Source: Chitinophaga alhagiae (lineage in GTDB: Bacteria; Bacteroidota; Bacteroidia; Chitinophagales; Chitinophagaceae). From it: a stretch of 64,000 bases of DNA. The stretch is from the NCBI RefSeq assembly GCF_003568665.1, contig NZ_QXMH01000004.1:104942-168941 (forward strand), in the 5' to 3' direction. The position numbers and the translations under genes are program-made. How positions within the stretch are numbered: position 1 is the first letter of the stretch; every line of letters begins with the position of its first letter. Under the pieces are notes generated by a model that was not told the DNA's origin, searched no databases, and saw nothing but the letters and a program-made list of their open reading frames with translations. Below are positions 24,297-33,584 of this stretch, piece after piece.

Positions 24297-25233
24297 GCAT
24301 TTTCAGTTCGTAACGCTCTTCATATACATCCTGCCCCCACAGATGCTGCGGAGTGGATGCCGTTTTTACGAAGCCCGCCTTTACATAAAGGCCGGCGGCG
24401 GTTTGCTGCTGGTTGGTGGTGAGCAGGTATACTTCCCTGAAACGCTGAGTACGGCAAAAAGCCATTGCTTCCTGCATCAGCGCCTTGCCCAGGCCTATGC
24501 CCCTGAACGCCGGCCTGATGAGGAACCAGCGTAACTGGGCGCGGCCGCGGCCTTTGTGAATGATGGCGATCATCCCGGCCAGCTCGCCAAAGCAGGTGGC
24601 CAGCCATACCCGGTCTTTGGCCGGGTTATAGGTTGGCAGGAACTCATGCAGCGTTTCTGTTACATACTGTTCAAACCGCAGGTCGTACTGGTATTCTTCC
24701 GCGTACACCTGGCCGTGTACGCGTATAATGTCTCCAACATCTCCCGGCTGCAGGCCGTGGCGTATTTCCACATCTTCCAGCCGGGGCTGCCCGCCGGGCG
24801 CTTTCAGCAGGCCTCGCACCCTGTTCATGGCATTTCCCACCTGCCGGCGCTGCTGCGCCGTGAGGCCCTCCAGCATCTGCCTGATCTGTACATCTGACCG
24901 CTCGTTCATCTGCGCCATCAGCTTGCGGCCCCGGGCCGTCAGTTGCAGATAGCTGGAGCGCCCGTCTTCCGGCAGCGGGTGTTTGATGACCAGGCCTTTT
25001 TTCTCGAAGTTCCGCAGCAGGCGGCTCAGGTAACCGGCATCAATGTTCAGGGCTTCACGTATGCCCGTGGCCGTAGTCTGATGGTTGAAATGGACCTCGT
25101 ATATCACGCGCATCTCCGTCAGGGAATATTCACTGTCAAAAACATGCTGCTGCAGCAATCCCAGCTGCATGGTATAGAAGCGGTTGAACTGGCGGATGTT
25201 GGCGATCATGGCGGCTTCCTGTTCCGGTGTCAT
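24283..25233 (-). CDS. MarR-type regulator fused to a GNAT acetyltransferase
   Basis: A 316-residue two-domain protein. Residues ~1-150 form a MarR winged helix: SLTEMRVIYEVHFNHQTTATGIREALNIDAGYLSRLLRNFEKKGLV-type helices (recognition helix around AGYLSRLLRNF) and the wing GRSSYLQLTARG. Residues ~160-316 form a GNAT domain with the acetyl-CoA loop RPAFRGIGLGKALMQEA and GLYVKAGFVKT near the end. Such fusions are common in Bacteria. A perfect dyad sits 29 bases upstream of the start (see operator), which suggests autorepression. Confidence 0.9.
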   Translation of the reverse strand: MTPEQEAAMIANIRQFNRFYTMQLGLLQQHVFDSEYSLTEMRVIYEVHFNHQTTATGIREALNIDAGYLSRLLRNFEKKGLVIKHPLPEDGRSSYLQLTARGRKLMAQMNERSDVQIRQMLEGLTAQQRRQVGNAMNRVRGLLKAPGGQPRLEDVEIRHGLQPGDVGDIIRVHGQVYAEEYQYDLRFEQYVTETLHEFLPTYNPAKDRVWLATCFGELAGMIAIIHKGRGRAQLRWFLIRPAFRGIGLGKALMQEAMAFCRTQRFREVYLLTTNQQQTAAGLYVKAGFVKTASTPQHLWGQDVYEERYELKMPTGN

Positions 25234-25261
25234 AAAACGGGTTTTGCTGGCAAAATATCAC

Positions 25262-25286
25262 AATTAGTTGATTTTGTCAACTAATT
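25262..25286. promoter_or_regulatory. Perfect MarR-type operator dyad
   Basis: AATTAGTTGA-TTTTG-TCAACTAATT: 10-bp arms without mismatch and a 5-bp spacer, 28 bases upstream of the MarR-GNAT start codon. The core TAGTTGA/TCAACTA resembles known MarR-family sites. It lies between that gene and the divergent gene at 25400 and could control both. Confidence 0.8.
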
Positions 25287-25399
25287 TATTTGACTCCGGC
25301 AACCTTATGTTCAGGGCGCTTCTTTTACCATTCAGGCAGCAAAAACAACAGTTCACATAAAACGCGCGCGCCCTGTTGTTACCCGCTTTAAATTGCGGC

Positions 25400-25948
25400 A
25401 TGCAACAGCTACTGCTCTCCCTGTGCCTTTTTATTGCGGTGCCTTCCCTGCAGGCGCAGCAACTGCCCAAAAGAACGTTCCGCGTGCAGCTGGGCCTGCC
25501 TGTTCTGCCGTCCCTGAACGTGCATATGGAAAACCGGATAGGCCGCCACACCTCCCTGGTGGCTAAAATAGACGCCGTTACACAGTTCAGCGTATCCAGC
25601 TCCCTGGGCACTACCGGCAGCGTGGCCTACGTACCGTCTGCGGAGCTGAGGTGGTATTACAACGTGGAACGGCGATTGGAAAAAGGCAAGTCCATCCGGT
25701 ACTTTTCAGGCAATTTTTTTTCTGCGGAACCTTTTGTAAAAGCGGCGCAGACCCCGTTCGGCAATTACATGGAATACCTGCCGCCGCTCTATCCTGAAGC
25801 AGGCTTGCTGGTGAATTACGGCCTGCAGCGCGGTTTTGGGCAGCATGGCCATTGGGGGCTGTGCCTGGGCATTACGCCGGTTGCCGTAATGGACGGACAG
25901 TATGCTACTGTTGTTAAGATTAATTTCCAGCTCGGGCTACAGTGGTAA
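25400..25948 (+). CDS. Exported hypothetical protein, possible outer-membrane beta-barrel-like
   Basis: A 182-residue protein from the ATG at 25400, which gives a clean signal peptide (MQQLLLSLCLFIAVPSLQAQ); an in-frame ATG at 25376 adds eight residues before it and is less likely. The mature part has alternating hydrophobic/aromatic strands (FRVQLGLPVLPSLNVHM; AELRWYYNVERRLEKG; LGITPVAVMDG) and ends in an aromatic residue (QLGLQW), as many small outer-membrane proteins do. Family not recognised. It is divergent from the MarR-GNAT gene and may share its operator. Confidence 0.65.
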   Translation: MQQLLLSLCLFIAVPSLQAQQLPKRTFRVQLGLPVLPSLNVHMENRIGRHTSLVAKIDAVTQFSVSSSLGTTGSVAYVPSAELRWYYNVERRLEKGKSIRYFSGNFFSAEPFVKAAQTPFGNYMEYLPPLYPEAGLLVNYGLQRGFGQHGHWGLCLGITPVAVMDGQYATVVKINFQLGLQW

Positions 25949-26012
25949 CGCATTTTTTTTGTTATTTTAGTACAAGGCTTCCCCCGTTCGCAACCAGTAC
26001 TAAAACCATCTT

Positions 26013-27614
26013 ATGTTCGATCTGTTCCCGATAGACAATAGTGCCGTTGATCCTGAGGATTTAAACCGTTCAACAGAAACGATGAGGGATGCGCTTCGGG
26101 AAAGTGGAGAACGGTACCGCCAACTGGTGCAGGCTTTGCCCGCTGCCGTTTATACCTGCGATGCGCTGGGTCATATCACATTTTATAACGAAGCCGCCGC
26201 CTCCCTTTGGGGCCGCCGCCCTGAAACCGGGAAAGACCAGTGGTGCGGCTCCCTGAAAATTTTCCATACAGACGGTACGCCGCTGCCGCTGGATGAATGC
26301 CCCATGGCCGTTACGCTCAGGCAGCAAATAGCTGTAACAGGCGCTGAAATAATTATAGAAAGACCAGACGGCACCCGCCGTTTTATTCAATCTTTTCCAC
26401 AGCCTGTTTTCAACACCGAAGACGTTTTCATTGGCGCTACCAACCTGCTGATGGATATTACGGACAGTAAAGTGTCTGAAGAACAGCGCGCGCACCTCGC
26501 CGCCATCATCAACTCTTCAGACGATGCCATTGTAAGCAAAACGCTCAGCGGTATTGTGACCAGCTGGAACAGGGGCGCGGAGCGTATTTTCGGGTATACG
26601 GCAGCTGAAATGATCGGCCAGTCCATCATGAAAATAATCCCGCCCGAGCGTATGGACGAAGAGCCGGGCATACTGCGCCGTATCAACGCCGGCGAGCATA
26701 TTGACCATTTCGAGACGCAGCGGGTTAACAAAGACGGGCGCCTGCTGGATATTTCCGTGACCATCTCCCCCATTTTCAACAAAAAAGGCAAGATCATCGG
26801 CGCGTCTAAAATTGCCCGAGACATCACCGTGCAGAAGCAGGCGGAAAAAATAGTCAGGGAACGGGACGTAGAGTTCATGAACATGCTGGAGCAGATCATC
26901 CAGGAGCGTACGCACGAGCTGGTGCTGCTCAACAGCCGGCTGCAGAAGTCCAACCATGACCTGGAGCAGTTTGCCTACATTGCCAGCCACGACCTGCAGG
27001 AGCCGCTCCGGAAAATACTCACCTTTTCCGAACTGATCGAAAGCAATACCAGCAACCTGTCTGAAACGCAGGTTCGGTACCTCCAAAAGGTCAGGGCGTC
27101 TGCCAGGCAAATGGCCGGGCTGATCAAAGACGTGCTGAACTACTCCCGCCTCACCGCGCATAATGACCAGTATGTGACCACCAACCTGCAGCAATTGTTC
27201 AGCGAAGTACTGGCGGAATTTGACCTGCTGATAGAACAGACCGGCGCCGTTGTTCACACACAGCCGCTGCCCGTGATCATGTGCATTCCTACGCAGATCA
27301 AGCAGCTGTTCCGCAACCTCCTGAGCAATTCCATAAAGTTCAGTGACCGCCTGCCGGTGATTAACGTGGAAGCTACTACGGAGAACGGGCATCTTGCCAT
27401 CCAGTTCCGTGATAACGGCATCGGTTTTGAGCAGGTGTACGCAGACAGGATCTTCCATATTTTCAACCGCCTCAACAACCGCGAAAAATACAACGGCACC
27501 GGCGTAGGGCTTGCCCTCTGCAAAAAGATCGTGGAAAACCACCGGGGCAGCATCAGCGCAGAAAGCGCGCCCGGTAAAGGCAGTACGTTCCTGATCCGGC
27601 TGCCGCTGGAGTAA
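26013..27614 (+). CDS. PAS-domain sensor histidine kinase
   Basis: A 533-residue soluble kinase with no membrane segment. Two PAS domains are visible, ~32-150 (YRQLVQALPAAVYTCDALGHI) and ~160-275 (AAIINSSDDAIVSKTLSGIVTSW ... ITVQKQAEK). A coiled coil (~275-318) leads to the HisKA helix with His326 (YIASHDLQEPLRKI, phytochrome-like subfamily). The ATPase domain has the N box around Asn435-Asn439 (RNLLSNSIKFS), DNGIGF at 468-473 and GTGVGL at 495-500. No response regulator is adjacent, so it is an orphan kinase; the input is presumably cytoplasmic. Confidence 0.92.
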   Translation: MFDLFPIDNSAVDPEDLNRSTETMRDALRESGERYRQLVQALPAAVYTCDALGHITFYNEAAASLWGRRPETGKDQWCGSLKIFHTDGTPLPLDECPMAVTLRQQIAVTGAEIIIERPDGTRRFIQSFPQPVFNTEDVFIGATNLLMDITDSKVSEEQRAHLAAIINSSDDAIVSKTLSGIVTSWNRGAERIFGYTAAEMIGQSIMKIIPPERMDEEPGILRRINAGEHIDHFETQRVNKDGRLLDISVTISPIFNKKGKIIGASKIARDITVQKQAEKIVRERDVEFMNMLEQIIQERTHELVLLNSRLQKSNHDLEQFAYIASHDLQEPLRKILTFSELIESNTSNLSETQVRYLQKVRASARQMAGLIKDVLNYSRLTAHNDQYVTTNLQQLFSEVLAEFDLLIEQTGAVVHTQPLPVIMCIPTQIKQLFRNLLSNSIKFSDRLPVINVEATTENGHLAIQFRDNGIGFEQVYADRIFHIFNRLNNREKYNGTGVGLALCKKIVENHRGSISAESAPGKGSTFLIRLPLE

Positions 27615-27740
27615 GGTGCTTCAGGATACCGCGGCGCCTTTGTTTGACGAAGCAGCATACTTTGTCTATGTGCAGGGAGCGGAAATAAGCACCAGGCGTC
27701 AAATTAAAAGGAATTATAGATCAAAAGAGGGAAAACAATA

Positions 27741-27899
27741 TCAGGGCCACTTGTCCCGGAACATCTCAATAACGGAGGGATGGAAAATGCGGTATCTTTT
27801 ACCGTTAATTTCCACCACCGAACCTTTCTTCTGGCTTACAGGCAAGAGCATCCTGTTTTGTACCTTCAAGGCTTTATTATCAAGTAGTTTGACGGTCAT
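27741..27899 (-). CDS. Small hypothetical protein (52 aa)
   Basis: A 52-codon reading frame from the ATG at 27899 to the TGA at 27741. The product is basic and well formed: it starts MTVKLLDNKALKVQNR and ends INGKRYRIFHPSVIEMFRDKWP, with a beta-hairpin-like middle (LLPVSQKKGSVVEI). It is the only sensible gene in the 349-base gap between the histidine kinase and the DUF7003-like gene. The opposite-strand frame over the same bases looks like a shadow. No family recognised. Confidence 0.45.
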   Translation of the reverse strand: MTVKLLDNKALKVQNRMLLPVSQKKGSVVEINGKRYRIFHPSVIEMFRDKWP

Positions 27900-27963
27900 A
27901 ATACTTCAAAATTAACGTTTTTCCGCGAAACTTCCCAACTGCGGCCAATGCTTTTGGCCCGGC

Positions 27964-28665
27964 CTACAACTTTCCGCCCTCCGGCCAGTTGGCCCAATGG
28001 GTATTGGGAAGTGTTGCGGGCCGGTAAGCCGCCACTTCTCCCGTGGCCAGTACGCGGGCCAGTTGGCGGAAGGTGTCCGTTTGGCCGGGCAGTTCTTCTC
28101 CCGCAAGGTCAGGATGGCGCCAGGCGGCCATGGTCAATATCTCCGGCAGGTCTGCCGGCAGTTTTTGCGCTATGTCCGCGCGGGTTACCCAGAACAGGCG
28201 GGCATATTCCGGCAGCAGGCCCCGCATGAAGGCCGCATAATGGATGCGGCCGTCTGCTTCCGTCCGGATGCCGCGCGCCGCGTAATGCTCCGCATCCCTG
28301 CGCAGGGGTATTACACTGTTCCTGACCCTTATGCTGTGAGCCGCCGGGCTAAGGTAGCCCCCCGTTCCCGCGGGGAAGGCCGGCGTGCCGTTGTCTGCGG
28401 CAAAGCTGAAAAAATGATCGTTGTCCATGGCCGCCCCGTTGATGCAGTTACCGTAGGTGTAGGCAATGGTGAACAGTCCGCCGAGGTCGGGCAGCCGGTT
28501 GTTCCAGGCTATTATTTCAATGAGCATGGCCCAGCGGCGGCCGTCCCGGAAAAGGGTCAGCTGCTGGTCCCCGTGAAACAGGTACCCGTTGTCCAGCATG
28601 GGAAAGGTGTAGTTGGCCGCAGCCTCGTCCAGTTGCGCCAGTATGTCCTGTTCAGTAAAGGGCAT
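27964..28665 (-). CDS. DUF7003-like hypothetical protein
   Basis: A 233-residue soluble protein. The pattern FPMLDNGYLFHGDQQLTLFRD, then RRWAMLIEIIAWNN and YTYGNCINGAA, recalls the DUF7003 family as I remember it; this is recognition by eye and not a search. No signal peptide, no membrane segment, no catalytic motif that I can name. The C-terminal part (TMAAWRHPDLAGEELPGQTD) fits an immunity- or SUKH-like soluble fold only loosely. It is transcribed toward the small 52-residue gene and away from the ABC permease stop. Confidence 0.6.
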   Translation of the reverse strand: MPFTEQDILAQLDEAAANYTFPMLDNGYLFHGDQQLTLFRDGRRWAMLIEIIAWNNRLPDLGGLFTIAYTYGNCINGAAMDNDHFFSFAADNGTPAFPAGTGGYLSPAAHSIRVRNSVIPLRRDAEHYAARGIRTEADGRIHYAAFMRGLLPEYARLFWVTRADIAQKLPADLPEILTMAAWRHPDLAGEELPGQTDTFRQLARVLATGEVAAYRPATLPNTHWANWPEGGKL

Positions 28666-28715
28666 AAGGGAAAATTGGTTTGCTGGCGCAAATTAGTAAA
28701 ATATGTATTTCCGCC

Positions 28716-31076
28716 TTATTCTACTTTCAGGCTGGTAACCGGGTTCTGCCGCGCCACCTTCAGCACCTGCCCGCTTACCGTAAGCAGGGCTACCAGCAGC
28801 ACTATCAGCCCCGGCAGCACATACAGCCACCATGGCATGCTGATATGGAAAGCAAAACGCGCCAGCCACTGCTGCAGCAGGTAACTGCCCAGCGGCAGGC
28901 TGATGCAGAACGCCACCAGCAGCAGGCGGATGTATTCTTTAGACAGCAGCAGGAGAATATTGGATACGGAAGCACCGTGTACCTTGCGGATGCCTATTTC
29001 CTTGCTCTTCTTTTCAGCCAGGAAGGAAATAAGCCCGAACAGCCCCAGGCAGGCTATGAACAGCGCAAAAGCGCTGAAATAATTGAAGATAGCGCCCATC
29101 CGTTTTTCAGACTCATAGAGGTTGACATAATCCTTGTTCACAAAATTATAGGCAAAGGGATAACCGGGATTGAACTGTTTCCATGTTTTTTCCACCAGTT
29201 GCAGCGCCGCTTCCGTATGGCCGCCCTTGATCCTCACAAAATGGTAATTGTCCCACCACGGGTTGATGCGGATCACCAGCGGTTCTATTTTCTCGTGCAG
29301 GGACTTGAAGTTGAAGTCTTTCACAATGCCGATAATGGCGCCCTGATCGTCTCCTACCTTAAAACGTTTACCCACCGGGTCTTTGAGGCCGGTCAGTTTC
29401 ACCGCCGCCTCATTCAGCACGTAGTTGAAAGAGTCTGCCGGGTGCTGCACCGAAAAGCTCCTGCCTTCTTTCATGGTCAGGCCCATGGTTTCGATAAAAT
29501 CGAACCCTACGGTATAGCAGTACAGCTGCGTGGGGATGTTTTTATCCCTGCCGTCCCAGTCAAAGCCTCCCCAGAGGTGTACCGTATACGTAGGAATATC
29601 TGAAGAGGTGGTTACATTGGCAATTTCCGGATGCCGCAGCAGCTCCTGCTTGAAGGCGTTGTAATTCTGGCTGATGTTGCCCTGGCGGGGCACGTAGATC
29701 AACTGGTCTTTTGCGTAGCCCAGGTTTTTGTTCATGAAATAGCTGAACTGCCGGTATACCACCAGCGTACCCAGTATAAGTATAACGGTAACAGCAAACT
29801 GCACCACCACCAGCGTTCTCCGGAAATATACGCCTCCCCTGCCCGGGTTGAAGGTGCCTTTCAGCACCTTGATAGGCTGAAAGCTGCTTAATATGACGGC
29901 GGGATAACTGCCGGCCAGCAGCCCTATGACCACTGCGCCGCCCAGGAAGGCCAGCAGCACGGGCCATTGTTGCAGGCCCAGCTCCAGCTTTTTGCCTACC
30001 ATGTTATTGAACGAAGGCAGCAGCAGGTAAACGGCCGCCAGCGCCAGTATATAGGCCAGCATGGCAAACAGCAGGGATTCACTAAGCAATTGCCCTATTA
30101 CGCTGCCGCGGTTGGCGCCAATGGTTTTGCGCAGCCCAATTTCCTTGGCCCGCTTTTCAGAGCGGGCGGTAGAAAGGTTCATGAAGTTGATGCAGGCTAT
30201 GAAGATAATGAGCAGGGCCACTATCCAGAAGGTGCGCACATACGGGTAACGCTCTTTGCTGGCGCCGTAGAGGTCTATGTCCAGCTCGGAGTAAAGGTGA
30301 ATGTCTTTCACCGCCTGCAGGAAAAAGATGTCCGCAACCAGGTCGTCATTCGTTTTGGCGTATTCGCTAATGGCGGCGGAGAGCGTGGCAGGGTCTGCGT
30401 CTGGCGCCAGCTGAAAGTAACCGTAATAAAAATTATTGCCCCAGTCAAGGCCCCAGTTTTTCAGGTACAACTGGCGGAAGGGGAGCAAAATGGTGAACGT
30501 AAAATGCGTATTGGCCGGCAGGTCTTCCAGTATGCCGGTTACCTTGTAAGGTTCCGCATTGTTCAGCAGCAGGATTTTGCCCAGCGCCTCCTCCTTGCCG
30601 AAGTACCTTTCCGCGGTGCTTTTGGTGAGCACTACGGAATTGGGCTCCATCAGCGCGGTGGCCGCATTGCCTTCCAGCATCGGGAAGGGGAAAACGGTAA
30701 AAAAAGTAGAGTCTACGTAAGTGGGGGTATCGTATAGCCTGGTCTCCTTGTAGGAGAACAGCTGCTTCTGGTTATGGGGCCGCACGCGGGTAAATTCGGT
30801 AATGCTGGCATACCGCTCCTTGAGAAAACCGGGCATGGGCGCGGGCGATGCGGAGGACTTGAAAAGCACGCCATTTTCCAGTTGCTGGTGCTGCACGAGG
30901 CGGTACGCCCTGTCTGCGCCGGGCAGAAAGGAATCATAGCTACGCTCGTTCATGATCCAGAGAAAGATCAGCATGGAGGCTATCATGCTCAGGGTGAGGC
31001 CGGCAATGTTCACTAGGGAAAACACCTTGTTCTTCCGCAGGTTCCGCCAGGCTACTGTAAGATAGTTGAGCAACAT
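28716..31076 (-). CDS. Orphan FtsX/MacB-type ABC transporter permease
   Basis: A 786-residue membrane protein with the Bacteroidota-specific double layout: N-terminal helix (VNIAGLTLSMIASMLIFLWI, ~22-41), periplasmic MacB_PCD domain, three FtsX helices (~280-400, with ARSEKRAKEIGLRKTIGA), a second helix and periplasmic domain (~420-670) and a last FtsX module (SFLAEKKSKEIGIRKVHGAS). No ATPase gene is adjacent, which is usual for this large family. Roles proposed for relatives are lipoprotein or peptide extrusion and mechanotransmission; the substrate here is unknown. The upstream 178-base gap to proB contains competing short hairpins. Confidence 0.9.
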   Translation of the reverse strand: MLLNYLTVAWRNLRKNKVFSLVNIAGLTLSMIASMLIFLWIMNERSYDSFLPGADRAYRLVQHQQLENGVLFKSSASPAPMPGFLKERYASITEFTRVRPHNQKQLFSYKETRLYDTPTYVDSTFFTVFPFPMLEGNAATALMEPNSVVLTKSTAERYFGKEEALGKILLLNNAEPYKVTGILEDLPANTHFTFTILLPFRQLYLKNWGLDWGNNFYYGYFQLAPDADPATLSAAISEYAKTNDDLVADIFFLQAVKDIHLYSELDIDLYGASKERYPYVRTFWIVALLIIFIACINFMNLSTARSEKRAKEIGLRKTIGANRGSVIGQLLSESLLFAMLAYILALAAVYLLLPSFNNMVGKKLELGLQQWPVLLAFLGGAVVIGLLAGSYPAVILSSFQPIKVLKGTFNPGRGGVYFRRTLVVVQFAVTVILILGTLVVYRQFSYFMNKNLGYAKDQLIYVPRQGNISQNYNAFKQELLRHPEIANVTTSSDIPTYTVHLWGGFDWDGRDKNIPTQLYCYTVGFDFIETMGLTMKEGRSFSVQHPADSFNYVLNEAAVKLTGLKDPVGKRFKVGDDQGAIIGIVKDFNFKSLHEKIEPLVIRINPWWDNYHFVRIKGGHTEAALQLVEKTWKQFNPGYPFAYNFVNKDYVNLYESEKRMGAIFNYFSAFALFIACLGLFGLISFLAEKKSKEIGIRKVHGASVSNILLLLSKEYIRLLLVAFCISLPLGSYLLQQWLARFAFHISMPWWLYVLPGLIVLLVALLTVSGQVLKVARQNPVTSLKVE

Positions 31077-31254
31077 GGTGATGACTTTTTACTGGCCATC
31101 CCTCCGCAAGAAGGTTGCCATTTCCGGCAAGTGCCTGCTGGCCTGCATTACAACATTTCCGGCCGGCCGCATTTGTCCGGAAACGGACAGTTGCCGTCCG
31201 GGATTGGCCGCTCATGCAGAAAATGCAGCGGCAATTTTATATTTTTAGGCCCAA

Positions 31255-32289
31255 ATGAACAAACCTATTCTCGTCATAAAGTTCGGCACCGCGTCTATCA
31301 CACTGGCAAACGGGGAGCTGGACGAAAATGTGATTGCGGCCATAGCGGCACAGGTAGCCGCCATACATGACCAGTACAACGTAGTGCTGGTATCTTCCGG
31401 GGCGGTAGCCGCCGGCAAAAAACACCTGAAAGCCTATAACGGCACCATCAGTGAACGCAAGGCGGCGGCGGCCATCGGCAACCCCGTGCTGCTCAACCGG
31501 TATTCCCATTACTTTTCCCAATACGGCATTGCCATTGCGCAAAGCCTGTGCGAGCGTACCCATTTTTCCAACCGCAACCAGTTCCTCCAGCTGAAAAAAA
31601 CCTATGAGGAACTGTGGGCCTCCGGCATTATTCCCATTGCCAATGAGAACGATGTGGTGAGCGACCTGGAGCTGAAGTTCTCCGACAACGATGAGCTGGC
31701 TACCCTCATAGCGGTAGGCTTTGGCGCCTCCCTCCTGCTTTTCAGCACCTCCGTAGCAGGCGTGCTGGACAAGGAGGGCAACATTGTGCCGCAGATAGAT
31801 GTCATAGACGAAGCCGCGCTGGGCCTGGCAGACAAGAAAAAATCAAGCCTGGGGCTCGGCGGCATGGTGTCCAAGCTCACGTTTGCGAGATTGGCCACAC
31901 GCATGGGTATCAGGGTGGTGATATTCGGCATCAGCACGCCCAACGGCATTCCCCTGGCGGTGGCCGGTAAAACGGGCACCCTCTGCCTGCCGCAGCCCTG
32001 CAGCATGCCGGCCCGCAAAAAATGGCTGGCCAGCGGCAGCCTCGTAACGGGCCGCGTGCTGGTAGACGCAGGCGCGCAGCAGGCGCTGCTGAAACGCCAC
32101 AGCCTGCTGGCGGTAGGCGTTACCGCCATACAGGAGAAGTTTGAACGCGGGGAAGTGGTGGAAATTGCAGATGAAAAGAACAACGTTATTGCCGTGGCCC
32201 GCGCCAAGGTATCTTCTGATATGCTGGACGGGAACGGCCGCGCCAAAAAACTGGAAGTGGCGCACGCAGATGAGATCGTATTGTTATAA
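31255..32289 (+). CDS. proB: Glutamate 5-kinase
   Basis: A 344-residue amino acid kinase catalysing the first step of proline synthesis (glutamate to glutamyl 5-phosphate). Visible: PILVIKFGTASIT (nucleotide site), VVLVSSGAVAAGKKHL, IPIANENDVVSD, FSDNDELATLIA, and GLGGMVSKLTFARLA. The C-terminal ~75 residues form a PUA-like domain (VLVDAGAQQALLKRHSLLAVGV). It is followed by proA with a 44-base gap; the two enzymes act in sequence and proB is feedback-regulated by proline in relatives. Confidence 0.92.
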   Translation: MNKPILVIKFGTASITLANGELDENVIAAIAAQVAAIHDQYNVVLVSSGAVAAGKKHLKAYNGTISERKAAAAIGNPVLLNRYSHYFSQYGIAIAQSLCERTHFSNRNQFLQLKKTYEELWASGIIPIANENDVVSDLELKFSDNDELATLIAVGFGASLLLFSTSVAGVLDKEGNIVPQIDVIDEAALGLADKKKSSLGLGGMVSKLTFARLATRMGIRVVIFGISTPNGIPLAVAGKTGTLCLPQPCSMPARKKWLASGSLVTGRVLVDAGAQQALLKRHSLLAVGVTAIQEKFERGEVVEIADEKNNVIAVARAKVSSDMLDGNGRAKKLEVAHADEIVLL

Positions 32290-32333
32290 CACCGGCCCAA
32301 ATGCCGCTGCAAATATAAAATAGCCAAAGGACC

Positions 32334-33581
32334 ATGGAATCTATCATACCCTTGCTGGAAGCCGCACAGCTGGCCAGCCGCTCTATAAAGGCCCTGCCTG
32401 ACCAGGACAAACAGGCCCTGCTGAAGGCCCTGGCCGCCAGCCTGACCGCCAATACCGCCAGCATCATACAGGAAAATAAAAAAGACCTGGACCGGATGCC
32501 GGACACCGACCCGAAAAAGGACCGCCTGCTGCTCAACGCGGAACGTATACAAGGGCTGGCTGGCAGCCTGCAAGACATTGCCGCCCTGCCGGACCCCGCC
32601 AACCAGGTGTTGTCTGAAAAGCAGCTGGACAATGGCCTGCTGGTACGCAAACAAACCGTGCCGCTGGGCGTGGTGGGCGTTATTTACGAATCCCGCCCCA
32701 ATGTAACGGTAGATGTGGCGGCGCTTTGCCTCCGCTCCGGCAACGCCTGCGTACTGCGCGGCGGTACAGACGCCTTTTACACCAACACCTGCCTGGTGGC
32801 CCTCATCAAGGCCGCCCTGCAAAACGCCGGCGTCAACCCAGACGCGGTGCAACTGCTGCCAACAGACCGCAAGCACGTGGGCGAGCTGCTCACGGCCGTG
32901 AAATATATAGACATCCTGATACCGCGCGGTTCCCAGCAGCTCATAGACTATGTGCGCACAACATCACGCGTGCCCGTGATCGAGACCGGCGCGGGCGTAT
33001 GCCATACTTACGTGGAGCAAACGGCAGACCTCGAAAAGGCCGGCCGCATTGTGACCAACGCCAAAGTATCCCGCCCGTCCGTTTGCAACGCGCTTGACAC
33101 CGTGCTGGTAGACCGCGCCGTTGTAACGGGCTTTCTGCCGCTGCTGGCCCCTTCCCTGGCGGCCTACAACGTAGAGATATTTGCGGACGATGAAGCATAT
33201 GCCATTCTGCAAAAGGCCGGCTATCCCCTCCTGCAGCACGCCACGGCAGATGATTTCGGGCGGGAGTTCCTGGACTTCAAATGTTCTGTGAAGGTAGTGG
33301 AAGGGGCTGATGAGGCGCTTGACCACATCCGCCGGTATTCTTCCAAACACTCCGAAGCCATCGTGTCTAACAACGCAGCGTTGAGCGAGCGGTTCCTGAA
33401 TGAAGTGGATGCGGCGGCGGTGTATGTAAATGCGTCTACCCGTTTTACAGACGGCGGTGTATTTGGCCTGGGCGCCGAAATAGGTATTTCCACACAAAAG
33501 CTGCATGCCCGCGGGCCTTTTGCACTGGAAAAGCTGGTTACCGAAAAATGGGTGGTGTATGGAGATGGGCAGGTACGGTAA
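32334..33581 (+). CDS. proA: Glutamate-5-semialdehyde dehydrogenase
   Basis: A 415-residue NADPH-dependent reductase converting glutamyl 5-phosphate to glutamate 5-semialdehyde, which cyclises toward proline. Hallmarks: KQTVPLGVVGVIYESRPNVT, ALCLRSGNACVLRGG, the catalytic Cys in RPSVCNALDTVLVD, and FGLGAEIGISTQKLHARGP near the end. Full family length. It ends three bases before the convergent YwbE gene. Confidence 0.95.
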   Translation: MESIIPLLEAAQLASRSIKALPDQDKQALLKALAASLTANTASIIQENKKDLDRMPDTDPKKDRLLLNAERIQGLAGSLQDIAALPDPANQVLSEKQLDNGLLVRKQTVPLGVVGVIYESRPNVTVDVAALCLRSGNACVLRGGTDAFYTNTCLVALIKAALQNAGVNPDAVQLLPTDRKHVGELLTAVKYIDILIPRGSQQLIDYVRTTSRVPVIETGAGVCHTYVEQTADLEKAGRIVTNAKVSRPSVCNALDTVLVDRAVVTGFLPLLAPSLAAYNVEIFADDEAYAILQKAGYPLLQHATADDFGREFLDFKCSVKVVEGADEALDHIRRYSSKHSEAIVSNNAALSERFLNEVDAAAVYVNASTRFTDGGVFGLGAEIGISTQKLHARGPFALEKLVTEKWVVYGDGQVR

Positions 33582-33584
33582 ACG

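Noticed and set aside
27616..27915. Plus-strand frame of 99 codons after the PAS kinase
   Set aside because: No ribosome-binding or promoter context; the opposite-strand 52-codon frame has a more natural composition.
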